Source: Pseudonocardia sp. (GTDB lineage Bacteria > Actinomycetota > Actinomycetes > Mycobacteriales > Pseudonocardiaceae). Taken from it: a stretch of 7,130 nucleotides of DNA. Where the stretch lies: the NCBI GenBank assembly GCA_030147065.1, contig JASLAP010000061.1:1-7130 (forward strand), written 5' to 3'. The position numbers and the translations under genes are program-made. Below, piece by piece: positions 1 through 5,330 of the stretch (the stretch's first letter is position 1; the number at the start of each line of letters is the position of its first letter). Under the pieces are notes generated by a model, which was not told the DNA's origin, searched no databases, and saw only the letters and a list, made by a program, of their open reading frames with translations.

Positions 1-21
1 CTGAGCCCCGAGCGGCGTCGC

Positions 22-42
22 CCGAGCCGCTGCCGGGCTCGG
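22..42. repeat. Small perfect hairpin near left edge
   Basis: CCGAGCC (22-28) and GGCTCGG (36-42) form a 7-bp perfect stem around a 7-nt loop. There is no T-tract on either side. It may belong to the end of a gene outside the window or to the bpa 3' region. I cannot assign a coding frame to the first 138 bases: one plus-strand frame stops at 49-51 and another stays open, with nothing recognisable in either. Confidence 0.35.
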
Positions 43-52
43 CACCGCTGAG

Positions 53-108
53 TTCCCCTGCGTGCTCGTACGCCGGAGGCCCGCTGGACGTACGAGGTCC
101 CAGGGGAA
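53..108. terminator. Long interrupted hairpin downstream of bpa, possible terminator
   Basis: Two nested perfect arms are visible: TTCCCCTG (53-60) with CAGGGGAA (101-108), and CTCGTACG (65-72) with CGTACGAG (89-96). They are separated by a symmetrical 4-by-4 internal loop and capped by a 16-nt loop. The structure begins about 30 bases past the bpa stop on the minus strand, which is where a terminator would sit. It has no U-tract, as is common for terminators in high-GC actinobacteria. An RNA-stability or protein-binding role is the alternative. Confidence 0.5.
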
Positions 109-138
109 GCGGGTCGGAGGAGGCGCTGCGTCCCGCGC

Positions 139-702
139 CTAGAGGTACTGGCCGGTGCCGCCGGTCAGGCCGGGGGGTGCCTGCGGTGCGGTGCCCGGCG
201 GCAGCGCCGCCCGGCCCCGCATCTGCTCCAGCTGCACCCGGGCGGCCATCTGCTGTGCGAACAGCGCCGTCTGGATGCCGTGGAACAGGCCCTCCAGCCA
301 GCCGACCAGCTGGGCCTGGGCGATCCGCAGCTCGGCGTCGGACGGGATGTTGTCGTCGGTGAACGGCAGGCTCAGCCGCTCCAGCTCGGCCCGCAGCTCG
401 GGGGCCAGCCCGTCCTCCAGCTCCTTGATCGAGTTCTCGTGGATCTCGCGGAGCCGGGCCCGGGAGGCCTCGTCCAGCGGCGCCGCGCGCACCTCCTCGA
501 GCAGCTGCTTGATCATGGTGCCGATCCGCATCACCTTGGCCGGTTGCTCGACCATCGCCCCGACGCCCTCCGCCCCGTCACCGTCGCCGTCCCCGCCGGC
601 CTGCGGCACCTGGGCCATGCCCACCGGCCGCCCGTCCGGTCCGACCACCAGCACCTGCTGCTGCTCGCCGTTCTCTGCGTTGCCGCCCTGTTCCGGTCCC
701 AT
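139..702 (-). CDS. bpa: Bacterial proteasome activator Bpa (PafE)
   Basis: This encodes an ATP-independent, ring-forming activator that opens the gate of the 20S core proteasome and feeds it unfolded or damaged proteins without Pup tagging. With the ATG at 702 the protein has 187 residues. Residues 1-50 are polar and low in complexity, with an alternating Gly-Asp run near 37-43. A conserved block begins at VEQPAKVMRIG (51-61), and the helical core runs to about 163, including IAQAQLVGWLEGLFHGIQTA (127-146). A Pro/Gly-rich linker leads to the C-terminal GQYL, the proteasome-docking motif. The frame is open to a GTG at 762. I prefer ATG 702 because GGGGA and GGAG lie just upstream and the Mycobacterium protein (about 174 residues) is similar in length; GTG 711 is also possible. 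It lies 87 nt behind the quinone oxidoreductase gene on the same strand, probably in one operon. A TACCGT box at 766-761 could add a weak internal promoter. The family call is very secure and the start is less so. Confidence 0.95.
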   Translation of the reverse strand: MGPEQGGNAENGEQQQVLVVGPDGRPVGMAQVPQAGGDGDGDGAEGVGAMVEQPAKVMRIGTMIKQLLEEVRAAPLDEASRARLREIHENSIKELEDGLAPELRAELERLSLPFTDDNIPSDAELRIAQAQLVGWLEGLFHGIQTALFAQQMAARVQLEQMRGRAALPPGTAPQAPPGLTGGTGQYL

Positions 703-789
703 GTTCTCCACGTTCCCCGGCGGGGCCCTCCCCACCGCACTTCGACTCGGTTTCGGCGCCACGGTATCGGCCGCGCCCCCGGCGTGCTG

Positions 790-1773
790 CTACCTGACCA
801 GCACCAGCTTGCCGACCACGCCGCCCTCGGTGAGCAGCGCGTGCGCCCGCGACGCCTCGGCCAGCGGCACCCGCTCGTGCACGACCGGGCGCACCCGCCC
901 GTCGGCGAACATCGGCCAGACCTGCTCGCGGACCCCGGCGACGACCTCGGCCTTGCTGTGCGGGCCCTCGACCGGCCGCCCGCGCAGGCCCATCGCGGTG
1001 ATGCTGGCCCGCTTGCGCAGCAGCGCCCCCAGGTCCAGCTCGGCCTTGGCCCCGCCCTGCATGCCGATGATCAGCAGCCGGCCGTCGGGGGCCAGCGCGT
1101 CGAGGTTGGCGGTCAGGCCCTTGGCGCCCATGTTGTCCAGGATGACGTCGGCGCCGTGCCCGTCGGTGGCCTTGCGCAGCTCGGCGGGGACGTCGTCGTG
1201 GTAGTCGATGACGATGTCGGCGCCCAGGTCGCGGCAGGCCTGCATCCGGTCCGGCGCCCCCGCGGTGGCCGCCACCCGGGCGCCGAGCGCCTTGGCGACC
1301 TGGATGGCGTGCGTGCCGATGCCGCTGCTGCCGCCCTGCACCAGGAACGTCTCCCCGGCGGTCAGCCGGCCGGCGGCGACGATGTTCGACCACACCGTGC
1401 AGGCGACCTCCGGGAGCCCGCCGGCCGAGACCAGGTCCACCCCCGGCGGGACCGGCAGCACCTGCACGGCCGGCACCACGACCTTCTCGGCGTACCCGCC
1501 GCCGGCCAGCAGCGCGCACACCTCGTCGCCGACCGACCAGCCGGTGACGCCCTCGCCCAGCTCGGCGATCCGCCCGGAGCACTCCAGGCCGATGATCTCC
1601 GACGCCCCGGGCGGGGGCGGGTAGGCGCCCTGGCGCTGCAGCAGGTCGGCCCGGTTGACCGCGCTGGCCACCACGTCGACGACGACCTCGCCCGGGCCGG
1701 CGACCGGGTCGGGCACCTCCGTCCACTCCAGCACCTCGGGACCGCCCGGTTCGCGCACCGTGATCGCATGCAT
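790..1773 (-). CDS. NAD(P)H quinone oxidoreductase, PIG3 family (zinc-free MDR)
   Basis: A 327-residue medium-chain dehydrogenase/reductase of the zinc-free quinone oxidoreductase branch. It is expected to be a cytosolic NADPH-dependent enzyme reducing quinones or related electrophiles. Residues 1-125 form the GroES-like substrate domain, with the PIG3-type signature NRADLLQRQG (40-49), then YPPPPGAS and GLECSG (62-67). No structural zinc cysteine cluster is visible. The Rossmann fold follows with the glycine motif VQGGSSGIGTHAIQ (145-158). The tail has the family pattern LRKRASITAMGLRGRP (252-267). Length is typical of the family. ATG 1773 has no clear Shine-Dalgarno sequence, and a TAGCGT -10-like box lies 6 nt upstream, so the mRNA may be leaderless. 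The bpa gene follows on the same strand. In M. tuberculosis a similar oxidoreductase (Rv3777) lies close to Bpa (Rv3780), which supports a conserved neighbourhood. The true substrate is unknown. Confidence 0.93.
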   Translation of the reverse strand: MHAITVREPGGPEVLEWTEVPDPVAGPGEVVVDVVASAVNRADLLQRQGAYPPPPGASEIIGLECSGRIAELGEGVTGWSVGDEVCALLAGGGYAEKVVVPAVQVLPVPPGVDLVSAGGLPEVACTVWSNIVAAGRLTAGETFLVQGGSSGIGTHAIQVAKALGARVAATAGAPDRMQACRDLGADIVIDYHDDVPAELRKATDGHGADVILDNMGAKGLTANLDALAPDGRLLIIGMQGGAKAELDLGALLRKRASITAMGLRGRPVEGPHSKAEVVAGVREQVWPMFADGRVRPVVHERVPLAEASRAHALLTEGGVVGKLVLVR

Positions 1774-1776
1774 GAC

Positions 1777-1795
1777 CCGACGCTAGTCGCGTCGG
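1777..1795 (-). promoter_or_regulatory. 19-bp palindrome over candidate -10 box of the quinone oxidoreductase
   Basis: CCGACGC (1777-1783) and GCGTCGG (1789-1795) form a perfect 7-bp inverted repeat around a 5-nt spacer, starting 4 nt upstream of the oxidoreductase ATG (1773). On the minus strand it contains TAGCGT (1785-1780), which fits the actinobacterial TANNNT -10 consensus. The spacing would start transcription at or next to the ATG, giving a leaderless mRNA. I see no good -35 hexamer. A dyad over the -10 box is a typical repressor-operator layout (for example TetR or MarR type), but no regulator gene is in the window. In GC-rich DNA short dyads also arise by chance. Confidence 0.4.
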
Positions 1796-1917
1796 CAGCG
1801 GACGACGATGTGGAGCCGCCCGACGACCGTCGTCGCGGACGTCCACGTCGCCGCCCGGGCCGGGCTCCGTCGCGCACATGGCCGGTCCGAGCGCCGACGG
1901 CCATTCTGCGGAGCGAG

Positions 1918-1935
1918 TTGTCACGGCCCGGACAA
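1918..1935. promoter_or_regulatory. TTGTC-N8-GACAA dyad in the divergent region
   Basis: TTGTC (1918-1922) and GACAA (1931-1935) are inverted around 8 bases. The dyad stands out because it is AT-containing in a very GC-rich spacer, and it lies upstream of the rightward genes. It could bind a transcription factor, or supply a -35-like TTGTCA, although no -10 box sits at proper spacing from it. Low confidence. Confidence 0.22.
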
Positions 1936-1974
1936 TTGGGCTGATCGCCAATGTCGGCGGGCACGGGGCACTGC

Positions 1975-1980
1975 TAGGTT
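1975..1980 (+). promoter_or_regulatory. Candidate -10 box for the nfeD-flotillin operon
   Basis: TAGGTT fits the TANNNT -10 pattern and lies 35 nt before the preferred ATG at 2016. Transcription would start near 1987, giving a leader of about 29 nt with a GGGGG ribosome-binding stretch at 2000-2004. The -35 region (around 1951-1957) is not recognisable. Confidence 0.3.
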
Positions 1981-2015
1981 TCGAGCCGGGGGACATATCG
2001 GGGGTGAGTGCGGAC

Positions 2016-2540
2016 ATGGTGACCGGGACGGTGGTGTTCCTGGTCATCGGCGGCATCGGGGTGGCACTTCTCGCGCTGGCGCTGCTCGGCGGCGAGCTGT
2101 TCGGTTTCGTGAGCGCCGAGTTCGACGGCGCCGTCTCGCTGGAGGCGGTGGCCGGGTTCCTCGGCGCCTTCGGGTTCGGTGCGGCCGTGGTCAGCACCGC
2201 GATCGACGCGCAGACCCCGGCCCAGTTGCTGGCCGCCGGTGGCGCCGGGCTGGTGGCGGCGGTGCCGGCCACCTACCTGGTCGCCCGGCTGTCCCGGTCG
2301 GCCCGCTCGATGCCGACCGACGACACCCCGCGCCGTTCGGACCTGGTCGGCAACCCGGGCGTGGTGGTCACGCCCATTCCGGCTGCCGGGTACGGCGAGG
2401 TGCGGGTGCTGGTGGGCGGCCACCGGTTCAAGCTCAACGCCCGCGCCGACACCCCGATCGGCACCGGCGCCGCGGTCCTGGTGATCGAGGCGCCCAGCGA
2501 CACCAGCGTCGTGGTGATCGAGGCCCCCGGCGCGTTCTGA
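2016..2540 (+). CDS. NfeD-like membrane protein (short, protease-less type)
   Basis: A 174-residue membrane protein with the layout of short NfeD proteins, which act as flotillin partners (compare YuaF with YuaG/FloT in Bacillus subtilis). Three hydrophobic segments are visible at about 3-25, 43-62 and 70-90. A basic turn follows (RLSRSARS, 91-98), then a cytoplasmic beta-rich domain at about 109-172 matching the NfeD OB-fold. It opens with LVGNPGVVVTPI and holds the typical GEVRVLVGGHRFKLNARAD stretch (127-145). The ClpP-like serine protease domain of long NfeD proteins is absent. I chose ATG 2016 because it begins just before the first membrane segment, with GGGGG 11 nt upstream. GTG 2004 (four residues longer, GGGGGA 10 nt upstream) is a close alternative, and an upstream ATG at 1878 adds a non-conserved segment. 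The flotillin gene follows after 50 nt, so the two are probably one operon. Confidence 0.85.
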   Translation: MVTGTVVFLVIGGIGVALLALALLGGELFGFVSAEFDGAVSLEAVAGFLGAFGFGAAVVSTAIDAQTPAQLLAAGGAGLVAAVPATYLVARLSRSARSMPTDDTPRRSDLVGNPGVVVTPIPAAGYGEVRVLVGGHRFKLNARADTPIGTGAAVLVIEAPSDTSVVVIEAPGAF

Positions 2541-2556
2541 CCGCATTCCGGTGCGG
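2541..2556 (+). other. Small hairpin in the nfeD-flotillin spacer
   Basis: Directly after the nfeD-like stop, CCGCA (2541-2545) and TGCGG (2552-2556) can form a 5-bp stem with a 6-nt loop. It is too weak for a terminator by itself. It may modulate the read-through or mRNA ends between the two genes. The flotillin ribosome-binding site, GAGGAAGGG, follows at 2572-2580. Confidence 0.25.
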
Positions 2557-2590
2557 CCGTCCGACCATTCCGAGGAAGGGTGTTCGTCCC

Positions 2591-4084
2591 GTGGAACTGC
2601 TCATCGCGATCGGTGGCGCCGTGGCGCTGGTCGTCCTGCTGCTGCTGTTCGTGCTGTCCCGGATCAAGGTGGCCCGGTCCAACGAGGCGTTCATCGTGAC
2701 CGGCCGCAAGGGCCGGACGACGCAGGGTCTGGACGGCAGCAGCTCCACCGACCTGTCCGGTCAGAAGGTCGTCATGGGCGCCTCGGTGTTCGTGCTCCCG
2801 GTGGTGCAGAAGCTGCAGGTCCTGGACCTGTCCAGCCGGCGGATCCACGTCGAGATCCAGGGCGCGGTGAGCAAGCAGGGCATCCGGACGAACCTGCAGG
2901 GCGTCGCCATCGTCAAGATCGGCGGCACCGAGGACGCCATCCGCGCGGCCGCCCAGCGGTTCCTGCACCAGCAGAAGGACATCGAGGCGTTCACCGGCGA
3001 GGTGCTGGCCGGGGCGCTGCGCTCGATCGCCGGCCGGCTGACCATCGAGGAGATCATCCGCGACCGGGCGGCGTTCGCCTCGGCGGTGGCCGAGGAGGCC
3101 GAGCACTCGATGACCAACCAGGGCCTGGTGCTGGACACCTTCCAGCTCCAGGACATCACCGCCGACGGCTCCTACCTGCAGGACCTGGGCCGGCCGGAGG
3201 CCGCCCGGGTGCTCAAGGACGCCGCCATCGCCGAGGCCAGGGCCCGCCAGGCCGGCGAGCAGGAGCGGCTGCTGGCCGAGGAGGCCATCGCCGAGGCCAA
3301 CCGCAACCTGTCGCTGAAGCAGGCCGGGATCCAGGCCGAGATCGACGCCGCGCACGCCCGGTCCGCCGCGGCCGGCCCGCTGGCCCGCGCCGAGCGCGAC
3401 CAGGCGATCCTCACCGAGCAGCAGAAGGTCGCCGAGCGCAACGCCGAGCTCAAGCAGCGCCAGCTCGACACCGAGGTCCGCAAGCCGGCCGACGCCGCGC
3501 GGTACAAGGTCGAGCAGGAGGCCGAGGCGGCCCGCAACGCCGCGGTGTTCGACGCCGACGCCCGCCGCCAGGCCACCATCGCCGCCGCCCAGGCCCGCGC
3601 CGAGCAGGACCGGCTGACCGGTGACGGCGAGCGCGCCCGCCGCACCGCGGTCGCCGACGCCGTCGAGCGGGAGGGTGCCGCCGAGGCCGCCGCCGTGCTG
3701 GCCCGCGGCCAGGCCGAGGCCGAGGCGATGCGCCGCAAGGCCGAGGCGTTCGCCCAGTACGGCGACGCCGCCGTGCTCGACCTGCTGGCCCGGGTCATGC
3801 CGCAGGTCGTGGAGGCGGCCAGCCGACCGATGAGCGGCATCGACAAGCTCACCGTGATCTCCACCGACGGGGCGTCCTCGCTGAGCCGGACGGTGGCCGA
3901 CAACGTCGCGCAGGGCCTGCAACTGGGCAGCGACCTCACCGGCGTCGACCTCGCCGGGCTGCTCAGCCGGCTGGGCAGCGGGAAGGTGGGCGCCATCCCC
4001 GGCCTCCCCGCCGACCCCACCCCCGCCGTGGAGCGCAACGGCGAAGCCGACCCACCCTCCCCCTCCCCCCGCCCCACCCCCTGA
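2591..4084 (+). CDS. Flotillin (SPFH-domain membrane-microdomain scaffold)
   Basis: A 497-residue flotillin of the YuaG/FloT type, an oligomeric scaffold on the inner face of the membrane that organises functional microdomains. Residues 2-23 are a hydrophobic anchor followed by a basic RIKVAR. The SPFH domain spans about 28-205, with FVLPVVQKLQVLDLSSRRI (67-85) and the conserved LTIEEIIRDRAAFA (150-163). Next is an Ala/Glu/Arg-rich coiled coil (about 206-385) with repeated EA motifs such as AEAEAMRRKAEAFAQYG. The C-terminal oligomerisation region has LLARVMPQVVEAA (398-410) and IDKLTVIS (417-424). A Pro/Ser-rich tail (about 473-497) ends the protein. GTG 2591 is the clear start: GAGGAAGGG lies 10 nt upstream and the anchor follows at once. 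The frame is open far upstream, but that part overlaps the nfeD-like gene. The palindromic repeats begin within about 10 bases of the stop and may serve as the transcript end. Confidence 0.93.
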   Translation: MELLIAIGGAVALVVLLLLFVLSRIKVARSNEAFIVTGRKGRTTQGLDGSSSTDLSGQKVVMGASVFVLPVVQKLQVLDLSSRRIHVEIQGAVSKQGIRTNLQGVAIVKIGGTEDAIRAAAQRFLHQQKDIEAFTGEVLAGALRSIAGRLTIEEIIRDRAAFASAVAEEAEHSMTNQGLVLDTFQLQDITADGSYLQDLGRPEAARVLKDAAIAEARARQAGEQERLLAEEAIAEANRNLSLKQAGIQAEIDAAHARSAAAGPLARAERDQAILTEQQKVAERNAELKQRQLDTEVRKPADAARYKVEQEAEAARNAAVFDADARRQATIAAAQARAEQDRLTGDGERARRTAVADAVEREGAAEAAAVLARGQAEAEAMRRKAEAFAQYGDAAVLDLLARVMPQVVEAASRPMSGIDKLTVISTDGASSLSRTVADNVAQGLQLGSDLTGVDLAGLLSRLGSGKVGAIPGLPADPTPAVERNGEADPPSPSPRPTP

Positions 4085-4094
4085 GCCTCGCCCC

Positions 4095-4196
4095 TCGCAG
4101 CCCTTCGGTGTTCGCGCAGCCCGTGTGGTGGCGTCGCAGCCCGCCGGCGTGCTGCGCGAGCACCGCATGGGCTGCGCGACGCTTCGGGGGCTGCGA
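4095..4196. repeat. Imperfect long palindrome, copy 1
   Basis: A 102-base sequence folds into one long interrupted hairpin. TCGCAGCCC (4095-4103) pairs with GGGCTGCGA (4188-4196). After a symmetrical 8-by-8 internal loop, 4112-4130 pairs with 4161-4179 over 19 positions, including two G-U wobbles. A 4-by-4 loop and a 6-bp stem (4135-4140 with 4151-4156) close on a 10-nt loop. Wobbles where DNA would be mismatched fit selection as RNA, but they could be drift. It begins 11 bases after the flotillin stop. It may be a dispersed REP-like element, a transcript-end structure, or both. Confidence 0.65.
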
Positions 4197-4232
4197 CGGC
4201 GGTCCGGCTGCTGTGCGGGGAGTGGGGCAGTG

Positions 4233-4278
4233 GGGCGAGAGCGGTTCTGGGCCAGTGGAGCTGGACGAGAGCGCCGTT
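4233..4278. repeat. GAGAGCG module, copy 1
   Basis: GGGCGAGAGCGGTTCTGGGCC (4233-4253, one base over twenty) is followed 30 bases on by a second CGAGAGCG (4266-4273). The same two-step arrangement recurs at 4488-4530 with a step of 29. An inverted copy of the word (GCTCTCGC) lies at 4335-4342, at the edge of palindrome copy 2. It is unlike coding sequence and its function is unknown. Confidence 0.5.
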
Positions 4279-4338
4279 CGTCAAGCGAGGGTCGCCAATC
4301 CGGCCCGCACACCGCGTTGCCCGCCCGTTCGGCCGCTC

Positions 4339-4439
4339 TCGCAGCCTGCTGGTGTTCGCGCAGCCATGTGGCGCCGTCGCAGCGCGTCGACGCGTTGCGC
4401 GGACTCCGCTGAGGCTGCGCGACGCCCGATGCGCTGCGA
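4339..4439. repeat. Imperfect long palindrome, copy 2
   Basis: This is the diverged second copy of the element at 4095-4196, offset by 243-244 bases. TCGCAGC (4339-4345) pairs with GCTGCGA (4433-4439), and TCGCGCAGCC (4356-4365) pairs with GGCTGCGCGA (4413-4422). Near the apex, a perfect 12-bp palindrome CGCGTCGACGCG (4383-4394) replaces the simple loop of copy 1. The left arms of the two copies align over about 47 bases with one indel and roughly eight substitutions. Confidence 0.6.
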
Positions 4440-4487
4440 CGACTACCGGTCGTGCCGCTCCCGGGCGGCCGCGATGCGTCGGGGATC

Positions 4488-4537
4488 GGGCGAGAGCGCC
4501 GTTGGGCCGACGAGATGGGCGAGAGCCACTCTCACCC
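4488..4537. repeat. GAGAGCG module, copy 2, with short hairpin
   Basis: GGGCGAGAGCGCCGTTGGGCC matches the module at 4233-4253 at most positions, with a second CGAGAGC at 4520. The end folds on itself: GGG (4517-4519) and GAGAG (4521-4525) pair with CTCTC (4529-4533) and CCC (4535-4537) around the loop CCA, with one C/A mismatch. No T-tract follows, so a strong terminator is not supported. Confidence 0.45.
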
Positions 4538-4607
4538 ACCCTGCCCAGTGCCGTCCGGAGCCGGGTGTCGGTGGCCGAGCCCGGGAGCCCACGCCGTCGC
4601 GCAGCCG

Positions 4608-5330
4608 ATGACGTCGATCTCGAGCGCGCCGCCGCCCGCGGCGAATCCGGTCGTCGAGCTGGGGGCCGTGCGGCACAGTGTCGCGGTGACCTATCCGGAG
4701 CCGTGGCCGTTGCGGCACCTGGTGCTGCGCACCCCGCGCCTGGAGCTGCGCCCGGACGACGACGCGGGCCTGGCGGAGCTGGTCGAGGAGGCGTACCGCG
4801 GCGTCCACGACCCGGCGACCATGCCGTTCCTGCAGCCGTGGACCGACGCCGATCCGCGCTACCTGGGCCGCGGGTCGCTGCAGCACTACTGGTCGGAGCG
4901 GGCCCGGCTGGCCCCGGAGAGCTGGGCGGTGCACTTCCTGGTCCGGCACCAGGGCCGCGTCTTGGGTGTGCAGAGCCTGATGGGTGAGGACTTCGGGGTG
5001 CTCCGCGAGATCGGCACCGGGTCGTGGCTGGGCCTGCGGCACCAGGGCCGCGGGTTCGGCACCGAGATGCGCGCCGCGGTGCTCCAGTTCGCGTTCGACC
5101 ACCTCGGCGCGACCGCTGCCGGCTCGGGCGCGTTCGCCGACAACGCGGCCTCGCACGCGGTGTCGCGCAAGCTCGGCTACCGCCGCAACGGCACCCGCAC
5201 CCTGGTGCGCCGCGGCGAGCCGGCCGTCGAGGTCCTGCTGCGCCTGGAGCCCGCCGACTTCGTCCGCCCCGACTGGACCGTCGAGGTCGAGGGCGTCGAC
5301 GGCTGCCGCGGCCTCCTCGGCGCCGGCTGA
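4608..5330 (+). CDS. GNAT family N-acetyltransferase (RimJ/RimL-like)
   Basis: A 240-residue protein of the GCN5-related acetyltransferase superfamily, which moves an acetyl group from acetyl-CoA to an amine. The substrate cannot be told from sequence. The fold starts at about residue 28 with TYPEPWPLRHLVLRTPRLEL, the opening beta strand of the RimJ/RimL-like (Acetyltransf_3) group. A substrate-side region follows with PWTDADPRYLGRG (77-89). The acetyl-CoA pyrophosphate-binding motif is RHQGRGFGTEM (144-154), following GSWLGL. ADNAASHAVSRKLGYR (177-192) is the usual C-terminal helix-strand signature. ATG 4608 has no visible ribosome-binding site. Codon third positions become strongly G/C from that point, which favours it, yet relatives often begin near 4686 (GTG), where the conserved domain starts. 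The first 26 residues are therefore uncertain. It is a stand-alone gene downstream of the palindromic repeats and convergent with the zinc peptidase. Its TGA lies in the left arm of the following hairpin. Confidence 0.88.
   Translation: MTSISSAPPPAANPVVELGAVRHSVAVTYPEPWPLRHLVLRTPRLELRPDDDAGLAELVEEAYRGVHDPATMPFLQPWTDADPRYLGRGSLQHYWSERARLAPESWAVHFLVRHQGRVLGVQSLMGEDFGVLREIGTGSWLGLRHQGRGFGTEMRAAVLQFAFDHLGATAAGSGAFADNAASHAVSRKLGYRRNGTRTLVRRGEPAVEVLLRLEPADFVRPDWTVEVEGVDGCRGLLGAG

Larger units (their letters stand above)
4085..4607. other. 523-bp gene-free region built of duplicated palindromic elements
   Basis: No convincing gene lies between the flotillin and acetyltransferase genes. Several frames stay open on both strands, but none has a ribosome-binding site with a recognisable protein, and their codon third positions are less GC-biased than in the flanking genes. 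The content is two diverged copies of a composite element, a palindrome of about 100 bp plus a GAGAGCG module, offset by about 244 bp. Unique sequence separates them (about 4280-4337), and a GC-rich lead-in (about 4538-4607) precedes the acetyltransferase. Exact shared words are GGTGTTCGCGCAGCC (4107 and 4351), GGCTGCGCGACGC (4170 and 4413) and CGAGAGCGCCGTT (4266 and 4491). Confidence 0.7.

Noticed and set aside
1..138. tRNA or other known RNA gene at the left edge
   Set aside because: The hairpins do not form a cloverleaf and no T-loop sequence (GTTCGA-type) is present.
280..1944. A 554-codon open frame on the plus strand antisense to bpa and the oxidoreductase
   Set aside because: Long antisense open frames are expected in GC-rich DNA. 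The translation is His/Asp/Arg/Leu-rich with no recognisable domain, and the opposite strand holds two clear families.
1878..2015. Upstream ATG extending the nfeD-like protein by 46 residues
   Set aside because: The extension reads through both candidate regulatory sites (1918-1935 and 1975-1980), has no good ribosome-binding site, and NfeD-type proteins normally start just before the first membrane segment.
578..2272. A 564-codon open frame on the minus strand overlapping bpa, the oxidoreductase and part of the nfeD-like gene
   Set aside because: It is a shadow of real genes in another frame: Arg/Ala/Gly-rich low-complexity translation, no family signature, and it runs across three well-supported genes and the divergent control region.
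4095..4439. CRISPR-like array
   Set aside because: There are only two units about 244 bp apart, they are diverged and internally palindromic over 100 bp, and no cas-like genes are present.
4095..4439. Insertion sequence remnant
   Set aside because: No transposase fragment, no clear terminal inverted repeats bounding an interior, and no target-site duplication. A non-autonomous repeat family remains possible and is reported as a finding.
4108..4611. Possible small plus-strand genes in the 523-bp gap
   Set aside because: The frames consist of the palindromic repeats and GAGAGCG modules, have no ribosome-binding sites, and give Arg/Ala/Pro/Cys-rich peptides with no resemblance to known proteins.
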